A stretch of DNA of 64,000 nucleotides, from NCBI RefSeq assembly GCF_023218075.1, contig NZ_JALPTB010000004.1:62001-126000 (forward strand). The letters run 5' to 3'. The notes under the pieces are model-generated. The model made no database searches. It worked only from the letters and a program-made list of their open reading frames with translations, and had not been told where the DNA came from. The position numbers and the translations under genes are program-made. This document shows, one piece after another, positions 1 through 8,503 of this stretch. Origin of the DNA: Rhodococcus sp. HM1 (GTDB lineage: Bacteria > Actinomycetota > Actinomycetes > Mycobacteriales > Mycobacteriaceae). Numbering within the stretch: position 1 is the stretch's first letter; every line of letters begins with the position of its first letter.

Positions 1-192
1 GAGGATGAGCCGCAGCACGCCGTGCGTGGACGGGTGCTGCGGACCCATGTTGACGACGATGCGTTCCTCGGCCAGTTCGGCGTCCGGTCCGCCCGAGGCG
101 CGGACCGCGTCGACGATCTCGTCCCAGTCCTGGCCGGCGACGGTGTAGACGGTGCCCTCGGCGTTCCCGCCGGTCGAATACGGATCGCTCAT
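1..192 (-). CDS. nuoD: NADH-quinone oxidoreductase subunit D, 5' part only
   Basis: Only the first 64 residues lie in the window; the gene runs off the left edge. It begins at the ATG at 190-192, and its start overlaps the nuoC stop by one base (TGATG). The visible stretch [14 protein letters not shown] is the conserved N-terminal signature of the 49-kDa/NuoD subunit of respiratory complex I, which sits at the quinone site between the iron-sulfur arm and the membrane arm. It is the fourth gene of a nuoABCD order transcribed leftward. The identification rests on this signature and on the operon context. Confidence 0.95.
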   Translation of the reverse strand, partial: MSDPYSTGGNAEGTVYTVAGQDWDEIVDAVRASGGPDAELAEERIVVNMGPQHPSTHGVLRLIL

Positions 193-890
193 CAGTGGTA
201 CGCCCTCCGTTCGTCGGGTGGCGGTGTCCGCGCACCCTTGTATTCGACGGGGATTCCTCCGAGGGGGTAGTCCTTGCGCTGCGGATGTCCCACCCAGTCG
301 TCGGGCATCTCGATGCGGGTGAGCGCCGGATGCCCGTCGAACACGATCCCGAAGAAGTCGTAGGTTTCCCGCTCGTGCCAGTCGACGGTCGGGTACACCG
401 CGTACAGCGACGGAATGTGCGGGTGGGCATCGGGAACCGACACCTCGAGCCGGATCCGTCTGTTGTGGGTGATCGACATCAGGTGGTAGACCGCGTGCAG
501 CTCGCGCCCGTTCTCGTGCGGGAAGTGCACCCCGCTGACGCCGAGGCACAGTTCGAACCGCAGGCCGGGTTCGTCCCGCAGGCACCGCGCGACCCGGGGC
601 AGGTGCTCGGCGCGGACGTGGACGGTCATCTCGTCGCGGTCGACGACGACACGTTCGATCGCCTCCCCCGGGTTCACCGACGCCTGCGTCAGCGCCGCTT
701 CGAGACCGTCGGCGACCTCGTCGAACCACCCGCCGTACGGACGGGGTGTGGCACCGGGCAACGCGATCGGCCGGACGAGCCCGCCGTATCCGGACGTGTC
801 ACCGGTGTCGGGCGGACCGAACATTCCGCGGCGCACGTCGATGACCTCGGGTTCGCCCGGTTCCCGCCCGACCGGCTCCCGCCCGGTCAT
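192..890 (-). CDS. nuoC: NADH-quinone oxidoreductase subunit C
   Basis: This 232-residue protein is the 30-kDa subunit of complex I, part of the peripheral arm on the cytoplasmic face. The C-terminal half carries the family signature around [17 protein letters not shown], followed by the characteristic basic and proline-rich end (RKDYPLGG). The ATG at 888-890 was chosen because it overlaps the nuoB stop in an ATGA arrangement, which implies translational coupling. The first 60 or so residues, rich in Gly and Pro, are longer than in E. coli-type NuoC, as is usual for mycobacterial homologues. NuoC and NuoD are separate genes here, not the fused form of enterobacteria. Confidence 0.95.
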   Translation of the reverse strand: MTGREPVGREPGEPEVIDVRRGMFGPPDTGDTSGYGGLVRPIALPGATPRPYGGWFDEVADGLEAALTQASVNPGEAIERVVVDRDEMTVHVRAEHLPRVARCLRDEPGLRFELCLGVSGVHFPHENGRELHAVYHLMSITHNRRIRLEVSVPDAHPHIPSLYAVYPTVDWHERETYDFFGIVFDGHPALTRIEMPDDWVGHPQRKDYPLGGIPVEYKGARTPPPDERRAYH

Positions 891-1441
891 CGCAGCAGGC
901 CTTTCAGTTCGAGGGTGGTCGGGGACGCGAGCGCCGCCTTCTCGGCTTCGCGGATCACCTCTTCGCGGTTGACGCCCAACGGCATCTGCTGGATCTTCTC
1001 GTGCAGCTTCAGGATCGCGTGGAGCAGCATCTCCGGCCGGGGCGGGCAGCCGGGCAGGTAGATGTCGACGGGCACCACGTGGTCGACGCCCTGCACGATC
1101 GCGTAGTTGTTGAACATGCCGCCGGACGAGGCGCACACCCCCATCGCGAGCACCCATTTCGGTTCGACCATCTGGTCGTAGACCTGCCGCAGCACCGGCG
1201 CCATCTTCTGGCTCACCCGGCCGGCGACGATCATCAGGTCGGCCTGCCGGGGCGAGGCGCGGAACGCCTCCATCCCGAAGCGAGCGATGTCGAAACGCCC
1301 CGACACGGTGGTCATCATCTCGATCGCGCAACACGCCAGGCCGAAGGTCGCGGGCCACAACGAGCCCTTGCGGGCGTACCCGGCCGCGGCCTCGACCGTG
1401 CTCAGCAGGAAACCGCTCGGTACCTTCTCCTCGATTCCCAT
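887..1441 (-). CDS. nuoB: NADH-quinone oxidoreductase subunit B
   Basis: This 184-residue protein is the 20-kDa (PSST-type) complex I subunit that holds the N2 iron-sulfur cluster, the last electron carrier before quinone. The four expected cysteine ligands are present: the tandem pair Cys37-Cys38 (LACCAIEMM), Cys103 (GVCASSGG) and Cys132 (LPGCPPRPE). Full length matches the family. It starts at ATG 1439-1441 and ends in a 4-base overlap with nuoC. An 81-base gap with a degenerate 18-base tandem repeat separates it from nuoA. Confidence 0.97.
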   Translation of the reverse strand: MGIEEKVPSGFLLSTVEAAAGYARKGSLWPATFGLACCAIEMMTTVSGRFDIARFGMEAFRASPRQADLMIVAGRVSQKMAPVLRQVYDQMVEPKWVLAMGVCASSGGMFNNYAIVQGVDHVVPVDIYLPGCPPRPEMLLHAILKLHEKIQQMPLGVNREEVIREAEKAALASPTTLELKGLLR

Positions 1442-1462
1442 CTCCGACTCATCTCGCTTCCG

Positions 1463-1516
1463 GTGTCGCTGTCGTCCCGCGTGGCGGTGTGGTCTGGGGT
1501 GGCGCTGTGGTCCCGC
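1463..1516. repeat. three degenerate 18-bp tandem units between nuoA and nuoB
   Basis: Three adjacent 18-base units lie at 1463-1480, 1481-1498 and 1499-1516. Units 1 and 3 differ at two positions and unit 2 differs from unit 3 at about four. They fill most of the nuoA-nuoB spacer, which is otherwise the only non-overlapping junction among the visible nuo genes. No hairpin or start codon was recognised in them; function unknown. Confidence 0.6.
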
Positions 1517-1522
1517 GCCGGT

Positions 1523-1882
1523 TCAGTCCCATCCGAGACCACCGCGCCGCCACTCGTAGACGTAGGCCACGGACACGTTGAACAGGAACAACGCCATGGC
1601 GGCGAGACCGAACAGGCCGAGGCTGTCGAAGTGCACCGCCCACGGGTAGAGGAAGACGATCTCGATGTCGAAGATGATGAACAGCATCGCCGTCAGGTAG
1701 TACTTGACCGGGAACCGCCCGCCACCCGTGGGCGGCGGCGTCGGGTCGATCCCGCATTCGTAGGCCTCGAGTTTCGCCCGGTTGTATCGCCGGGGACCGA
1801 CCAGTCCGGCCACCCCCACGGAGAACAGCGCGAAGACGACCGCGATCGCCCCGAGCACGAGGATCGGCACATAGAGGTTCAT
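1523..1882 (-). CDS. nuoA: NADH-quinone oxidoreductase subunit A
   Basis: This 119-residue membrane subunit of complex I is the first gene of the nuo operon. It has three hydrophobic segments: N-terminal (about residues 5-27), middle (KYYLTAMLFIIFDIEIVFLYPW) split by the conserved acidic FDIE, and C-terminal (about 90-112). The loop with YECG carries the conserved cysteine that is exposed in the deactive enzyme. The ATG at 1880-1882 is preferred over an in-frame start 20 codons upstream because a purine-rich GAAGGGGGA lies 9 bases ahead of it. The 260-base region upstream probably holds the operon promoter. Confidence 0.95.
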   Translation of the reverse strand: MNLYVPILVLGAIAVVFALFSVGVAGLVGPRRYNRAKLEAYECGIDPTPPPTGGGRFPVKYYLTAMLFIIFDIEIVFLYPWAVHFDSLGLFGLAAMALFLFNVSVAYVYEWRRGGLGWD

Positions 1883-2142
1883 GTCCGCTGATCCCCCTTC
1901 TCGTGACCCCGGTGTGCTCGGCACGAAACCGACCGGTCTCACCGATCGCCTCGGCTCGATGCGTAACCGGAATCACTCCTTCGGCCTGGGTGTGATATGT
2001 GCGACTCACCCTACAAGGGTTGTCCCCAGCCTTGTCCCGATTTTCACGGTGCTTTCACGGTGCCGAAATTCGGTGGGATCGAAACGGATCCGTGACAAGC
2101 GACCACGCGAGTCGTCGCTGTCACAAACCCGTCACGGACAGG
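1883..2142. promoter_or_regulatory. upstream region of the nuo operon with short direct repeats
   Basis: This 260-base stretch between nuoA and the Rv3143-like gene has no convincing coding sequence. It contains a tandem 11-base repeat (TTTCACGGTGC at 2042-2052 and 2053-2063) beside a short palindrome CGAATTTCG-like element near 2065-2072, and two GTCAC-containing stretches near 2120-2145. These are reasonable places for regulator binding upstream of nuoA, but no known operator consensus was recognised. Confidence 0.4.
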
Positions 2143-2547
2143 TCACACGCGGCGCAGGAGGGGCAGCGCCGCCTCGGCGAGCCGGAACGGATCGACCGGG
2201 TGCAGAACCGCCGCGTCGGCCCTCGACCAGGAGGCCAGCCACGCGTCGTCTCGGCGGCCCAGCAACAGCAGCAGGGGCGGGCACGGATCGATCTCGTCGC
2301 GCAGTTGCTTCGCCAGGCCGATGCCGCCGACCGGGGTCGCTTCCCCGTCGAGGACGGCGAGGGCGATGTCGCCCTCCTCCACGCGCCGGATGACGACCGG
2401 CGCGGTGGCCACCTCGACGTACTCGAGTTCCGGGAGATCCGGGTGTGGGCGCGTCCCCAGCGCACGCACGACCTGCGCGCGGGTGTTCGCGTCGTGGCTG
2501 TATACGAGCACACGCAACGGGGCTGCCCCGCCGGACGAGTCGGTCAC
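2143..2547 (-). CDS. degenerate response-regulator receiver protein (Rv3143-like)
   Basis: This 134-residue single-domain protein has a receiver (CheY-like) layout: a first strand LRVLVYSHD, the strand LAVLDG holding the probable phospho-acceptor Asp, and a late strand leading to a Pro-rich turn. The acidic pair that usually ends strand 1 is replaced by Ser-His-Asp, so the Mg-binding pocket looks altered and phosphorylation is uncertain. There is no output domain. A homologue of this length (Rv3143) sits beside nuoA in M. tuberculosis, which supports the call. It starts with GTG 2545-2547, and a TAGCAT hexamer lies 7 bases upstream. Confidence 0.8.
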   Translation of the reverse strand: MTDSSGGAAPLRVLVYSHDANTRAQVVRALGTRPHPDLPELEYVEVATAPVVIRRVEEGDIALAVLDGEATPVGGIGLAKQLRDEIDPCPPLLLLLGRRDDAWLASWSRADAAVLHPVDPFRLAEAALPLLRRV

Positions 2548-2554
2548 GGACCCG

Positions 2555-2560
2555 ATGCTA
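2555..2560 (-). promoter_or_regulatory. -10 hexamer, probable leaderless promoter of the Rv3143-like gene
   Basis: TAGCAT on the minus strand lies exactly 7 bases before the GTG start at 2547. It fits the TAnnnT consensus of actinobacterial housekeeping promoters. No ribosome-binding site is visible between them, so transcription probably begins at or next to the start codon. Confidence 0.5.
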
Positions 2561-2613
2561 GGGCACCGACCGCACCACCGCCCGGATCCGACCGAATTCG
2601 GCGCGCGGCGAAA

Positions 2614-3483
2614 TCACGGTTCCGCGTGGACGTTCCGATCCGGATCCTGCCCGTCCCGCGAGACGACGATCCCGATCGCCCCGGGACCGACGTGTGCGCC
2701 CAGCACGGCGTCGAGTTCGGTCATCCGCAGTTCCGTGCCCTCCGGCAGCCGCCCGGTCAGTTCGTCGAGGAGGGACTTCGCGCGCTCGGGGGCGTCCCGG
2801 TGGTGCACCGCGACCTTCGGCTCGGCGATCTTCGCGACCTCGGCGCACTGGTCGACGACGGCCTCGACGAGCTTGGCGAGCGCCTTGGACATGGTCCGGG
2901 TCTTCTCCCGCAGGACGAGCTTGCCGTCGACGAGATGCAGGACCGGCTTCATCGACAGGGCCGTACCGAGCAACGCGGTCGCGGTGCCGATCCGGCCGCC
3001 GCGCCGCAGATGGTCGAGCCGGTCGACGACGAGCAGCGCGCGGCCGGCCTCGGCGACGTCGACGGCGCGCGCAAACACCTCGTCGAGCGACGCGCCGGTC
3101 TCGGCGAGCCGCGCCGCGGCGAGTGCCGAGAAGCCCAATCCCATTGCCGTGTTGCGGGAATCGACGAGACGCACGCGTCCCCCGAATGCGTCGGCCGCGT
3201 ACTTGGCGGCCTCCCAGGTGCCGGACAGCTGCCGCGAGATGTGCACGGCGACCACGCCGTCACCGTCGCTGTCGGCGAGCGCCCGAGCGTAGACATCGGT
3301 GAGCTCGGCGGGCGCCGGCCCCGAGGTGGTCACCTTCGACAGGTCCTCGGGCAGTTCGTCGACGCCCTCGCGGAGCTCACGGCCCTCGGAGATCACGTGC
3401 AGCGGCACGACACGGATGTCGTACCGCTCCACCGCTTCCCGATCCAGACAGCACGACGAATCGGTCACCACCACAACAGACAC
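2614..3483 (-). CDS. DegV family fatty-acid-binding protein
   Basis: This 289-residue protein has the DegV fold. It opens with VVVVTDSSCCLD, where the TDSS motif binds the fatty-acid carboxylate, and has the family's VTTSGPAPAEL (T-S-x-P) motif near residue 60. A glycine- and arginine-rich hinge (LRRGGRIG) precedes the C-terminal domain. DegV proteins present bound fatty acids to acyl-metabolising partners; its specific partner is unknown. The GTG at 3481-3483 is chosen because a TACGGT hexamer lies 7 bases upstream, straddling the octT stop. It corresponds in position to Rv2417c. Confidence 0.92.
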   Translation of the reverse strand: MSVVVVTDSSCCLDREAVERYDIRVVPLHVISEGRELREGVDELPEDLSKVTTSGPAPAELTDVYARALADSDGDGVVAVHISRQLSGTWEAAKYAADAFGGRVRLVDSRNTAMGLGFSALAAARLAETGASLDEVFARAVDVAEAGRALLVVDRLDHLRRGGRIGTATALLGTALSMKPVLHLVDGKLVLREKTRTMSKALAKLVEAVVDQCAEVAKIAEPKVAVHHRDAPERAKSLLDELTGRLPEGTELRMTELDAVLGAHVGPGAIGIVVSRDGQDPDRNVHAEP

Positions 3484-3488
3484 GTCGA

Positions 3489-4274
3489 CTACCGTATGCC
3501 GTCTGCCACCGAATCCGCATCTCGGTGCACCATCCGCACCGCTTCGACCATCGCGGCGGCGACCTTGCGGTGCCCGTCCCAGCCCCAGTGGATACCGTCC
3601 GGGTTCGCGTCGTCCGATTGGATGTTCTCGCGGACCGCCGCCGCCAGATCGACCAGGGGAACGGACTTTTCGGCCGCCCACGCGGTGATCGCGCGGGCCG
3701 CCGCGGGACGGCCCTTGTGGACCGACGCGTACTGCTCGCTGCGGTGCACCGACGGCAGGGTGGCGATCACCGGCAGGTCGGGACGCATGTAGGCGAGCGA
3801 GTCGCGGATGGTCTCGAGGTATTCGACGCTCACCCGCGCCGGAAGCGCGACCGGCCAGCCGAGCGGCGACAGCCGTGGCTGGAGCCAGCCGTACGCGTTG
3901 CGCACGACGCGGCGCAGCGACGCCGGCCGCACGTAGCGGAGCTGTTCGCGCAGCGCGGTCGGCAGGGGCGACGGCAGCGTGTCCATGCCACCGACGGCGA
4001 GCACGACGGCACCCGCGCGCGGGATCGACGCCCATACACGGGGATCCTGCGTCATCGCCCACCACGCGTCGCGCGTCGTCCAGCCGATCCGGGCGATCAG
4101 CTCGACATCCCAGCCGAGTTCGGCCGCAGCGAGGTTCGGCCAGATCCGCGGATCGTCCGCGGGCAGGCCGCCCTTCGGGCCGTAGTAGCTGAGCGAGTCG
4201 CCGATGACCAGCAGGGTCGGTCGCGTCGATCCGCCGGTGGCGTCCGGAACCTCCGGTGCGTCAGAGGACGTCAT
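3489..4274 (-). CDS. octT: SGNH-fold acyltransferase, probable diglucosylglycerate octanoyltransferase
   Basis: This 261-residue enzyme has the SGNH blocks: [12 protein letters not shown] with the nucleophilic Ser (about residue 30), GGMDT in the middle, and [10 protein letters not shown] near the end supplying the catalytic Asp and His. In mycobacteria the homologue (Rv2418c, OctT) transfers an octanoyl group to diglucosylglycerate, an early step toward methylglucose lipopolysaccharide (MGLP). The neighbouring gpgP makes the glucosylglycerate precursor, which strengthens the call. The ATG at 4272-4274 overlaps the end of gpgP by 14 bases. A general lipase/esterase role cannot be excluded from sequence alone. 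Confidence 0.85.
   Translation of the reverse strand: MTSSDAPEVPDATGGSTRPTLLVIGDSLSYYGPKGGLPADDPRIWPNLAAAELGWDVELIARIGWTTRDAWWAMTQDPRVWASIPRAGAVVLAVGGMDTLPSPLPTALREQLRYVRPASLRRVVRNAYGWLQPRLSPLGWPVALPARVSVEYLETIRDSLAYMRPDLPVIATLPSVHRSEQYASVHKGRPAAARAITAWAAEKSVPLVDLAAAVRENIQSDDANPDGIHWGWDGHRKVAAAMVEAVRMVHRDADSVADGIR
3491..3496 (-). promoter_or_regulatory. internal -10 hexamer for degV at the octT stop
   Basis: TACGGT (minus strand) ends 7 bases before the GTG of degV and shares its last A/T bases with the octT stop codon. This would give degV its own leaderless transcript in addition to read-through from octT. Confidence 0.45.
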
Positions 4275-4908
4275 CGGCCACCACGTTCGCCGTCGCGTTC
4301 CACACATCGAGCCGCCATGCGGGTTCCTCTCCGTAGCCGCTGAGCCGTACCCAACCGGTGTTGCCGAGACCGCCGAGGATCGGCCAGCGATCCACGGGCA
4401 GATCCAGGAGGGCGGCGGTGAGCGCGGCGATCAGCCCGCCGTGCGCGACCAGGACGATCGGCCGTTCCCCCCAGTGTTCGTACTTGTCGAGCAGTTCCCG
4501 CACGACCGGGACGGCACGCCGCGCCACGTCGACCCTGCTCTCCCCCTCCGGCGGTGCCCAAGTCGCATCGGCGCGCCACGCGGCCCGGGCACCGGGCGCG
4601 ACCGAGTCGACGTCGTGGTGCGTGAGCCCCTGCCACTTCCCGAGGTGCGTTTCCCGCAGGCGCGGGTCGATCTCGACGGGAACACCCGCGCTGTCGCCGA
4701 GCACGACCGCGGTGTCGTAGGCGCGCCGCAGGTCGGACGAGACGACCGCGAGCGGCTCGAACGCCGCGATCTCCCGTGCCGCGGCGACCGCCTGGCGCCG
4801 GCCCAGCTCGGACAGCTCGGTGTCGAGCTGGCCCTGCATGCGGCTGGTCGCGTTGTACTCGGTCTGTCCGTGACGCAGCAGGATCAGCCGGCGGACGATC
4901 TCCGTCAC
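4261..4908 (-). CDS. gpgP: histidine phosphatase, probable glucosyl-3-phosphoglycerate phosphatase
   Basis: This 215-residue member of the phosphoglycerate-mutase-like histidine phosphatases has the RHG motif [10 protein letters not shown] (phospho-accepting His near residue 11), a conserved Glu in [10 protein letters not shown], and the second His in LVAHGG near residue 155. The mycobacterial homologue Rv2419c removes phosphate from glucosyl-3-phosphoglycerate to give glucosylglycerate for MGLP. The adjoining octT acts one or two steps later on the same molecule. The GTG start at 4906-4908 overlaps the rsfS stop as GTGA, implying coupling. Confidence 0.88.
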   Translation of the reverse strand: MTEIVRRLILLRHGQTEYNATSRMQGQLDTELSELGRRQAVAAAREIAAFEPLAVVSSDLRRAYDTAVVLGDSAGVPVEIDPRLRETHLGKWQGLTHHDVDSVAPGARAAWRADATWAPPEGESRVDVARRAVPVVRELLDKYEHWGERPIVLVAHGGLIAALTAALLDLPVDRWPILGGLGNTGWVRLSGYGEEPAWRLDVWNATANVVADDVL

Positions 4909-5330
4909 AGGTGGTCCGGGGTTTCCGGCAGCGCGTCGTGGGCGGGCGCGGTGAGGTTCCGTGTCGACGGTTCGATGCCCTCGACCGGCACGGTCGGGCA
5001 GTCCTTCCACAGCCGCTCGAGGGCGTAGAAGTTGCGTTCCTCGTCGTGCTGGATGTGCACGACGACATCGATGTAGTCGAGCAGCGTCCAGCGCCCTTCG
5101 CGGGTGCCCTCGCGGCGCACCGGCTTGTGGCCGGCCTCGCGCAGCTTCTCCTCGACGTTGTCGACGATCGCGTTGACCTGCCGCTCGTTCGCCGCGGAGG
5201 CGATCACGAAGCAGTCGGTGATCACGAGCTGCTCGGAGACGTCGAGCACCACGACGTCGGATGCCAGTTTCTCGTCGGCCGCCAGGGCCGCGATACGTGC
5301 CATCTCGATGGCTTCTGCCGATGCGCTCAC
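4905..5330 (-). CDS. rsfS: ribosome silencing factor RsfS
   Basis: This 141-residue protein of the RsfS/Iojap family binds ribosomal protein L14 and blocks joining of the 30S and 50S subunits when nutrients are scarce. The conserved core is visible: [20 protein letters not shown], then [20 protein letters not shown] and FYALERLW. The tail after about residue 115 is Pro-rich and longer than in E. coli. The GTG at 5328-5330 overlaps the nadD stop (GTGA) and the gene ends in the same kind of overlap with gpgP. The nadD-rsfS pairing is widespread in bacteria. Confidence 0.95.
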   Translation of the reverse strand: MSASAEAIEMARIAALAADEKLASDVVVLDVSEQLVITDCFVIASAANERQVNAIVDNVEEKLREAGHKPVRREGTREGRWTLLDYIDVVVHIQHDEERNFYALERLWKDCPTVPVEGIEPSTRNLTAPAHDALPETPDHL

Positions 5331-6073
5331 TGCGTGCTCTTTCTCTCGGTTGCGGTGCGGGGCGGTTCCGGTGCGGCCCCGCGGCGGACCGTCTGCGGGT
5401 CGGTCACCGCGGCGGCCCCGTCGGGCCGCCGTGAATCCTGCGGACGATACAGATTGCGTTTGCTGATGTACTGCACCACCCCGTCCGGGACGAGGTACCA
5501 CACCGGGCGGTTCGCGCTGACCCGCGTGCGGCAGTCCGTCGACGATATCGCCAGGGCGGGGATCTCGACGAGGCTCACAGCGTCGGCGGGCAGGCCTTCG
5601 AGGTGCGGCGCGAGGTGCTCGACGTTGAGGTCGTAGCCGGGCCGGGAGACGCCGACGAAGCGCGCACGGTCGAACAGCACCTGCCATTCCTGCCAGGACA
5701 GGATCGACGCGAGCGCGTCCGCGCCGGTGATGAAGTACAGCTCGGCATCGGGCAGCCGTTCGTGCAGGTCCCGCAGGGTATCGACGGTGTACGTCGGCTT
5801 GCCGCGGTCGATGTCGACACGGCTGACGGAGAACCGGGGGTTCGACGCGGTCGCGATGACCGTCATCAGGTAGCGGTCCTCGGCGGAGCTGACGTGGCGG
5901 TCGGATTTCTGCCACGGCTGCCCGGTCGGCACGAAGATGACCTCGTCGAGACCGAAGCGGTCGGCGACTTCGCTGGCCGCCACGAGGTGTCCGTGGTGGA
6001 TGGGATCGAACGTGCCGCCCATTACACCCACGCGCCGGGGCGGCGCGGGTTGCAGGTCGGATGGCTGTTGCAC
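5327..6073 (-). CDS. nadD: nicotinate-nucleotide adenylyltransferase
   Basis: NadD adenylates nicotinate mononucleotide to deamido-NAD, a step shared by de novo and salvage NAD synthesis. Nucleotidyltransferase motifs are clear: [11 protein letters not shown] (the HxGH active site) and [10 protein letters not shown] (the ISSTxxR motif). With GTG 6071-6073 the protein has 248 residues; an internal ATG at 6020-6022 (MGGTFDP) would trim the first 17. I prefer the upstream start because homologues carry a few residues before the GVMGGTF strand. The C-terminus extends about 30 residues beyond the usual end. It leads the nadD-rsfS-gpgP-octT chain. Confidence 0.93.
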   Translation of the reverse strand: MQQPSDLQPAPPRRVGVMGGTFDPIHHGHLVAASEVADRFGLDEVIFVPTGQPWQKSDRHVSSAEDRYLMTVIATASNPRFSVSRVDIDRGKPTYTVDTLRDLHERLPDAELYFITGADALASILSWQEWQVLFDRARFVGVSRPGYDLNVEHLAPHLEGLPADAVSLVEIPALAISSTDCRTRVSANRPVWYLVPDGVVQYISKRNLYRPQDSRRPDGAAAVTDPQTVRRGAAPEPPRTATERKSTQ

Positions 6074-6104
6074 GGTTGACCAGCTTACGGGTTCACCGGC
6101 GCGG

Positions 6105-6120
6105 CCCTGCCTTCGCAGGG
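6105..6120 (-). terminator. short GC hairpin after the VWA gene
   Basis: CCCTGC at 6105-6110 pairs with GCAGGG at 6115-6120 around a CTTC loop. It lies just past the stop of the VWA gene and before nadD. There is no T-run, so it would be a weak or Rho-assisted terminator. Confidence 0.35.
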
Positions 6121-6132
6121 TCGGCAGGGGCG

Positions 6133-7584
6133 TCAGACCGGCAGGAGCGTCGACACGACCGCCGCGAGCTGCTGCGCGGTCCGGCACTCGTGCATGGTGA
6201 CGACCTCGCTGTACACCTTCGCCGCCGAGTCGCCGGAACCCCACTGCCCCCGCGGTTCGGGGTTGAGCCAGTGCGCGTGCCGCGCGACCGTCACCAGATG
6301 CTCGAGCGCCTCACGGTTCGGATTGCGGTAGTTGGTACGCCCGTCGCCGAGGATCAGCAGCGAACTGCGGCTGGTGAGGCTGTGCGCATACTGCTCGGCG
6401 AACACCCCGATCGCGTTGCCGTAGTCCGAGTGCCCGTCGTACGCGATGAGATCGGCCTCGCGCAGCATCCGCGCCATCGACGTCCCCAGGTCGGAACCCG
6501 CGGAGAAGTAGTCGGTGACCTCGTCGGTGGTGTCGATGAACGCGAACACCCGCACCCGGGTGAACTGCTCGCGCAGCGCGTGCACCAGCAGCAACGTGAA
6601 GTGCGAGAACCCGGCGACGGACCCGGAGACATCGCAGAGCACCACCAGTTCCGGGCGGGCCGGGCGCGGCTTGCGGTTGACCAGGTCGATCGGCACACCG
6701 CCGGTCGACATCGACTTGCGCAGGGTGCGGCGCAGGTCGATGGCCCCGGCGCGGGCCCGGCGCCGGCGTGCCGCGAGCCGGCTCGCCAGCAACCGGGCCA
6801 GCGGGGTGACGCTGCGGCGCAACGCCGTCAGCTCCGCGTCCGAGGCGCGCAGGAAGTCGACCTCCTCGGCCAGCTTCGGCACACCGTACTTCTCGACGCG
6901 GTCGCGACCGACCTGCTCGGCGGTGCGCCGGCGCGTCTCGCGCTCGACCATCGCCCGGAAATCGGCGACGCGACGCGCGGCGGTGCGGCGCGCGACCTCG
7001 GTCTCGTAGTCGCCGGCCGGTTCGTGCTCCTCCGACGACCCGTTGCCCAGCAGCCCCTCGAGGATGCGAGTGACGAGCGTTTCCGGTTTGACGTCCCGCA
7101 GCGCCTGATAGGCGGAGAACGAGGGACCGTTCCCGGACTGGTACTGGCCGAGTTCCTCGACGAGCTGGGCGGTGAGCAGCTCGGTCAGCTCCAGCGCTTC
7201 GGGCGAATCGTCGGACAGCAGCTCGGCGATCAGGTCGCGCAGCGCCTCGAAGTCGATGTCCCCATCCGGTGTGCGCGGCAGCGACGGGTCGATTCCCCCG
7301 GCTTCGCGGTTCCCGACCGCGGCGGGGAACCACAGGTCGAACAGCGCGTCGAAGGTGGCGCGGTGGGTGGGCCGGCGCAGCAGCGTGCACGCGAGCCCCT
7401 CCCGCAGCGCCTCGCGGTCGAGCAGGTCCAGCACCGTCATCACCTGACCGGCGTCGACGGTCTCCGACGGCCCGACCGCGATGCCGCGCCGGCGCAGCGC
7501 CTCGACGAAGCCGACGAGGTGGCCCGGCAACCCGTGCGGAGCGGCGGGCCCTCGGTTCTGCCCGGGCGGGCGTGCGCCGGCCAT
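6133..7584 (-). CDS. VWA-domain (CoxE-like) protein, partner of the MoxR ATPase
   Basis: This 483-residue protein ends in a von Willebrand factor A-like domain with a metal-adhesion (MIDAS) motif, DVSGSV (DxSxS), near residue 305. The N-terminal region is helical and charged, as in CoxE/YeaD-type VWA proteins. A stretch of Arg (ARRRRARAG) precedes the VWA domain. MoxR ATPase and VWA pairs act as chaperone-like machines that mature or remodel protein complexes; the client here is unknown. The gene begins 1 base after the MoxR stop, so they form one operon. Counterparts sit between nadD and proA in M. tuberculosis (Rv2425c/Rv2426c). Confidence 0.88.
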   Translation of the reverse strand: MAGARPPGQNRGPAAPHGLPGHLVGFVEALRRRGIAVGPSETVDAGQVMTVLDLLDREALREGLACTLLRRPTHRATFDALFDLWFPAAVGNREAGGIDPSLPRTPDGDIDFEALRDLIAELLSDDSPEALELTELLTAQLVEELGQYQSGNGPSFSAYQALRDVKPETLVTRILEGLLGNGSSEEHEPAGDYETEVARRTAARRVADFRAMVERETRRRTAEQVGRDRVEKYGVPKLAEEVDFLRASDAELTALRRSVTPLARLLASRLAARRRRARAGAIDLRRTLRKSMSTGGVPIDLVNRKPRPARPELVVLCDVSGSVAGFSHFTLLLVHALREQFTRVRVFAFIDTTDEVTDYFSAGSDLGTSMARMLREADLIAYDGHSDYGNAIGVFAEQYAHSLTSRSSLLILGDGRTNYRNPNREALEHLVTVARHAHWLNPEPRGQWGSGDSAAKVYSEVVTMHECRTAQQLAAVVSTLLPV

Positions 7585-7585
7585 C

Positions 7586-8488
7586 TCAGTTCAGCCGCAG
7601 CTCGGCAGCAGCACGCTGCTGATCGGACTGGTGTTTGAGCACGACCCCGAGCGTGGTGCGAACCGCCGCGTCGTCGAGGGTGTCGAGTCCGAGCGCCAGC
7701 AGCGTGCGGCCCCAGTCGATCGTCTCGGCGACCGACGGCAGCTTCTTGAGCTGTATGCCGCGCAGCACCCGCACGGTGCGCACGAGCTGTTCGGCGACGG
7801 CCTCGGGCAGCTCCGGGACCCGGCTCGCCAGGATCCGGCGCTCGAGTTCCGCGTCCGGGAAGTCCAGGTGCAGGAACAGGCAGCGGCGCTTGAGCGCCTC
7901 GGACAGCTCCCGCGCCGCGTTCGAGGTGAGCACCGCGAACGGTTTGCGCACGGCGCGGATCGTCCCGAGTTCGGGGACGGTGACGGCGAAATCGCTGAGC
8001 ACCTCGAGCAGCAGGCCCTCGATCTCCACGTCCGCCTTGTCGACCTCGTCGACGAGCAGCACCGTCGGATCCTCCCGGCGGATCGCCGTCAGCAGCGGCC
8101 GCGAGAGCAGGAACTCCTCGGAGAACACGTCCTGCTTCGTCGAATCCCACGACTCGCCGGTTCCGCTCGCGGCGTTCGCACCCGCCGCCTGGATCCGCAG
8201 GATCTGCTTGGCGTGATTCCACTCGTACAGCGCGCGGGACTCGTCGACGCCCTCGTAGCACTGCAGGCGCACCAGTTCGGCGCCGGAGGTCTGCGCGACG
8301 GCACGCGCGAGTTCGGTCTTCCCGACACCGGCCGGCCCCTCGATGAGCAGCGGCTTGCCCAGCCGGTCCGCAAGGAACACGGCGGTGGCGGTTGCCTTGT
8401 CGGCGAGGTAACCCGTCTCCGCGAGACGTGTGATCACATCGTCGACGTCGGCGAAGATCGGCGGAGTGGTCGGCAGCGCACGATCCAC
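7586..8488 (-). CDS. MoxR-type AAA+ ATPase
   Basis: This 300-residue ATPase has Walker A GPAGVGKTEL near residue 51, Walker B VLLVDEVDKAD near residue 147 and sensor-1 AVLTSNAARELSE near residue 190. The family remodels protein complexes together with a VWA-domain partner, encoded immediately downstream. GTG 8486-8488 is preceded by AAAGGA at a good ribosome-binding distance. A small lid domain follows the ATPase core. No membrane segment is seen, so it should be cytoplasmic. Confidence 0.92.
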   Translation of the reverse strand: MDRALPTTPPIFADVDDVITRLAETGYLADKATATAVFLADRLGKPLLIEGPAGVGKTELARAVAQTSGAELVRLQCYEGVDESRALYEWNHAKQILRIQAAGANAASGTGESWDSTKQDVFSEEFLLSRPLLTAIRREDPTVLLVDEVDKADVEIEGLLLEVLSDFAVTVPELGTIRAVRKPFAVLTSNAARELSEALKRRCLFLHLDFPDAELERRILASRVPELPEAVAEQLVRTVRVLRGIQLKKLPSVAETIDWGRTLLALGLDTLDDAAVRTTLGVVLKHQSDQQRAAAELRLN

Positions 8489-8503
8489 GCTGGATCCTTT
8501 CGA

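Noticed and set aside
2614-4065. Extended minus-strand frame joining degV with upstream sequence
   Set aside because: The upstream part is antisense-frame translation over octT; the real degV start is the GTG at 3483, where the TDSS motif begins two strands later.
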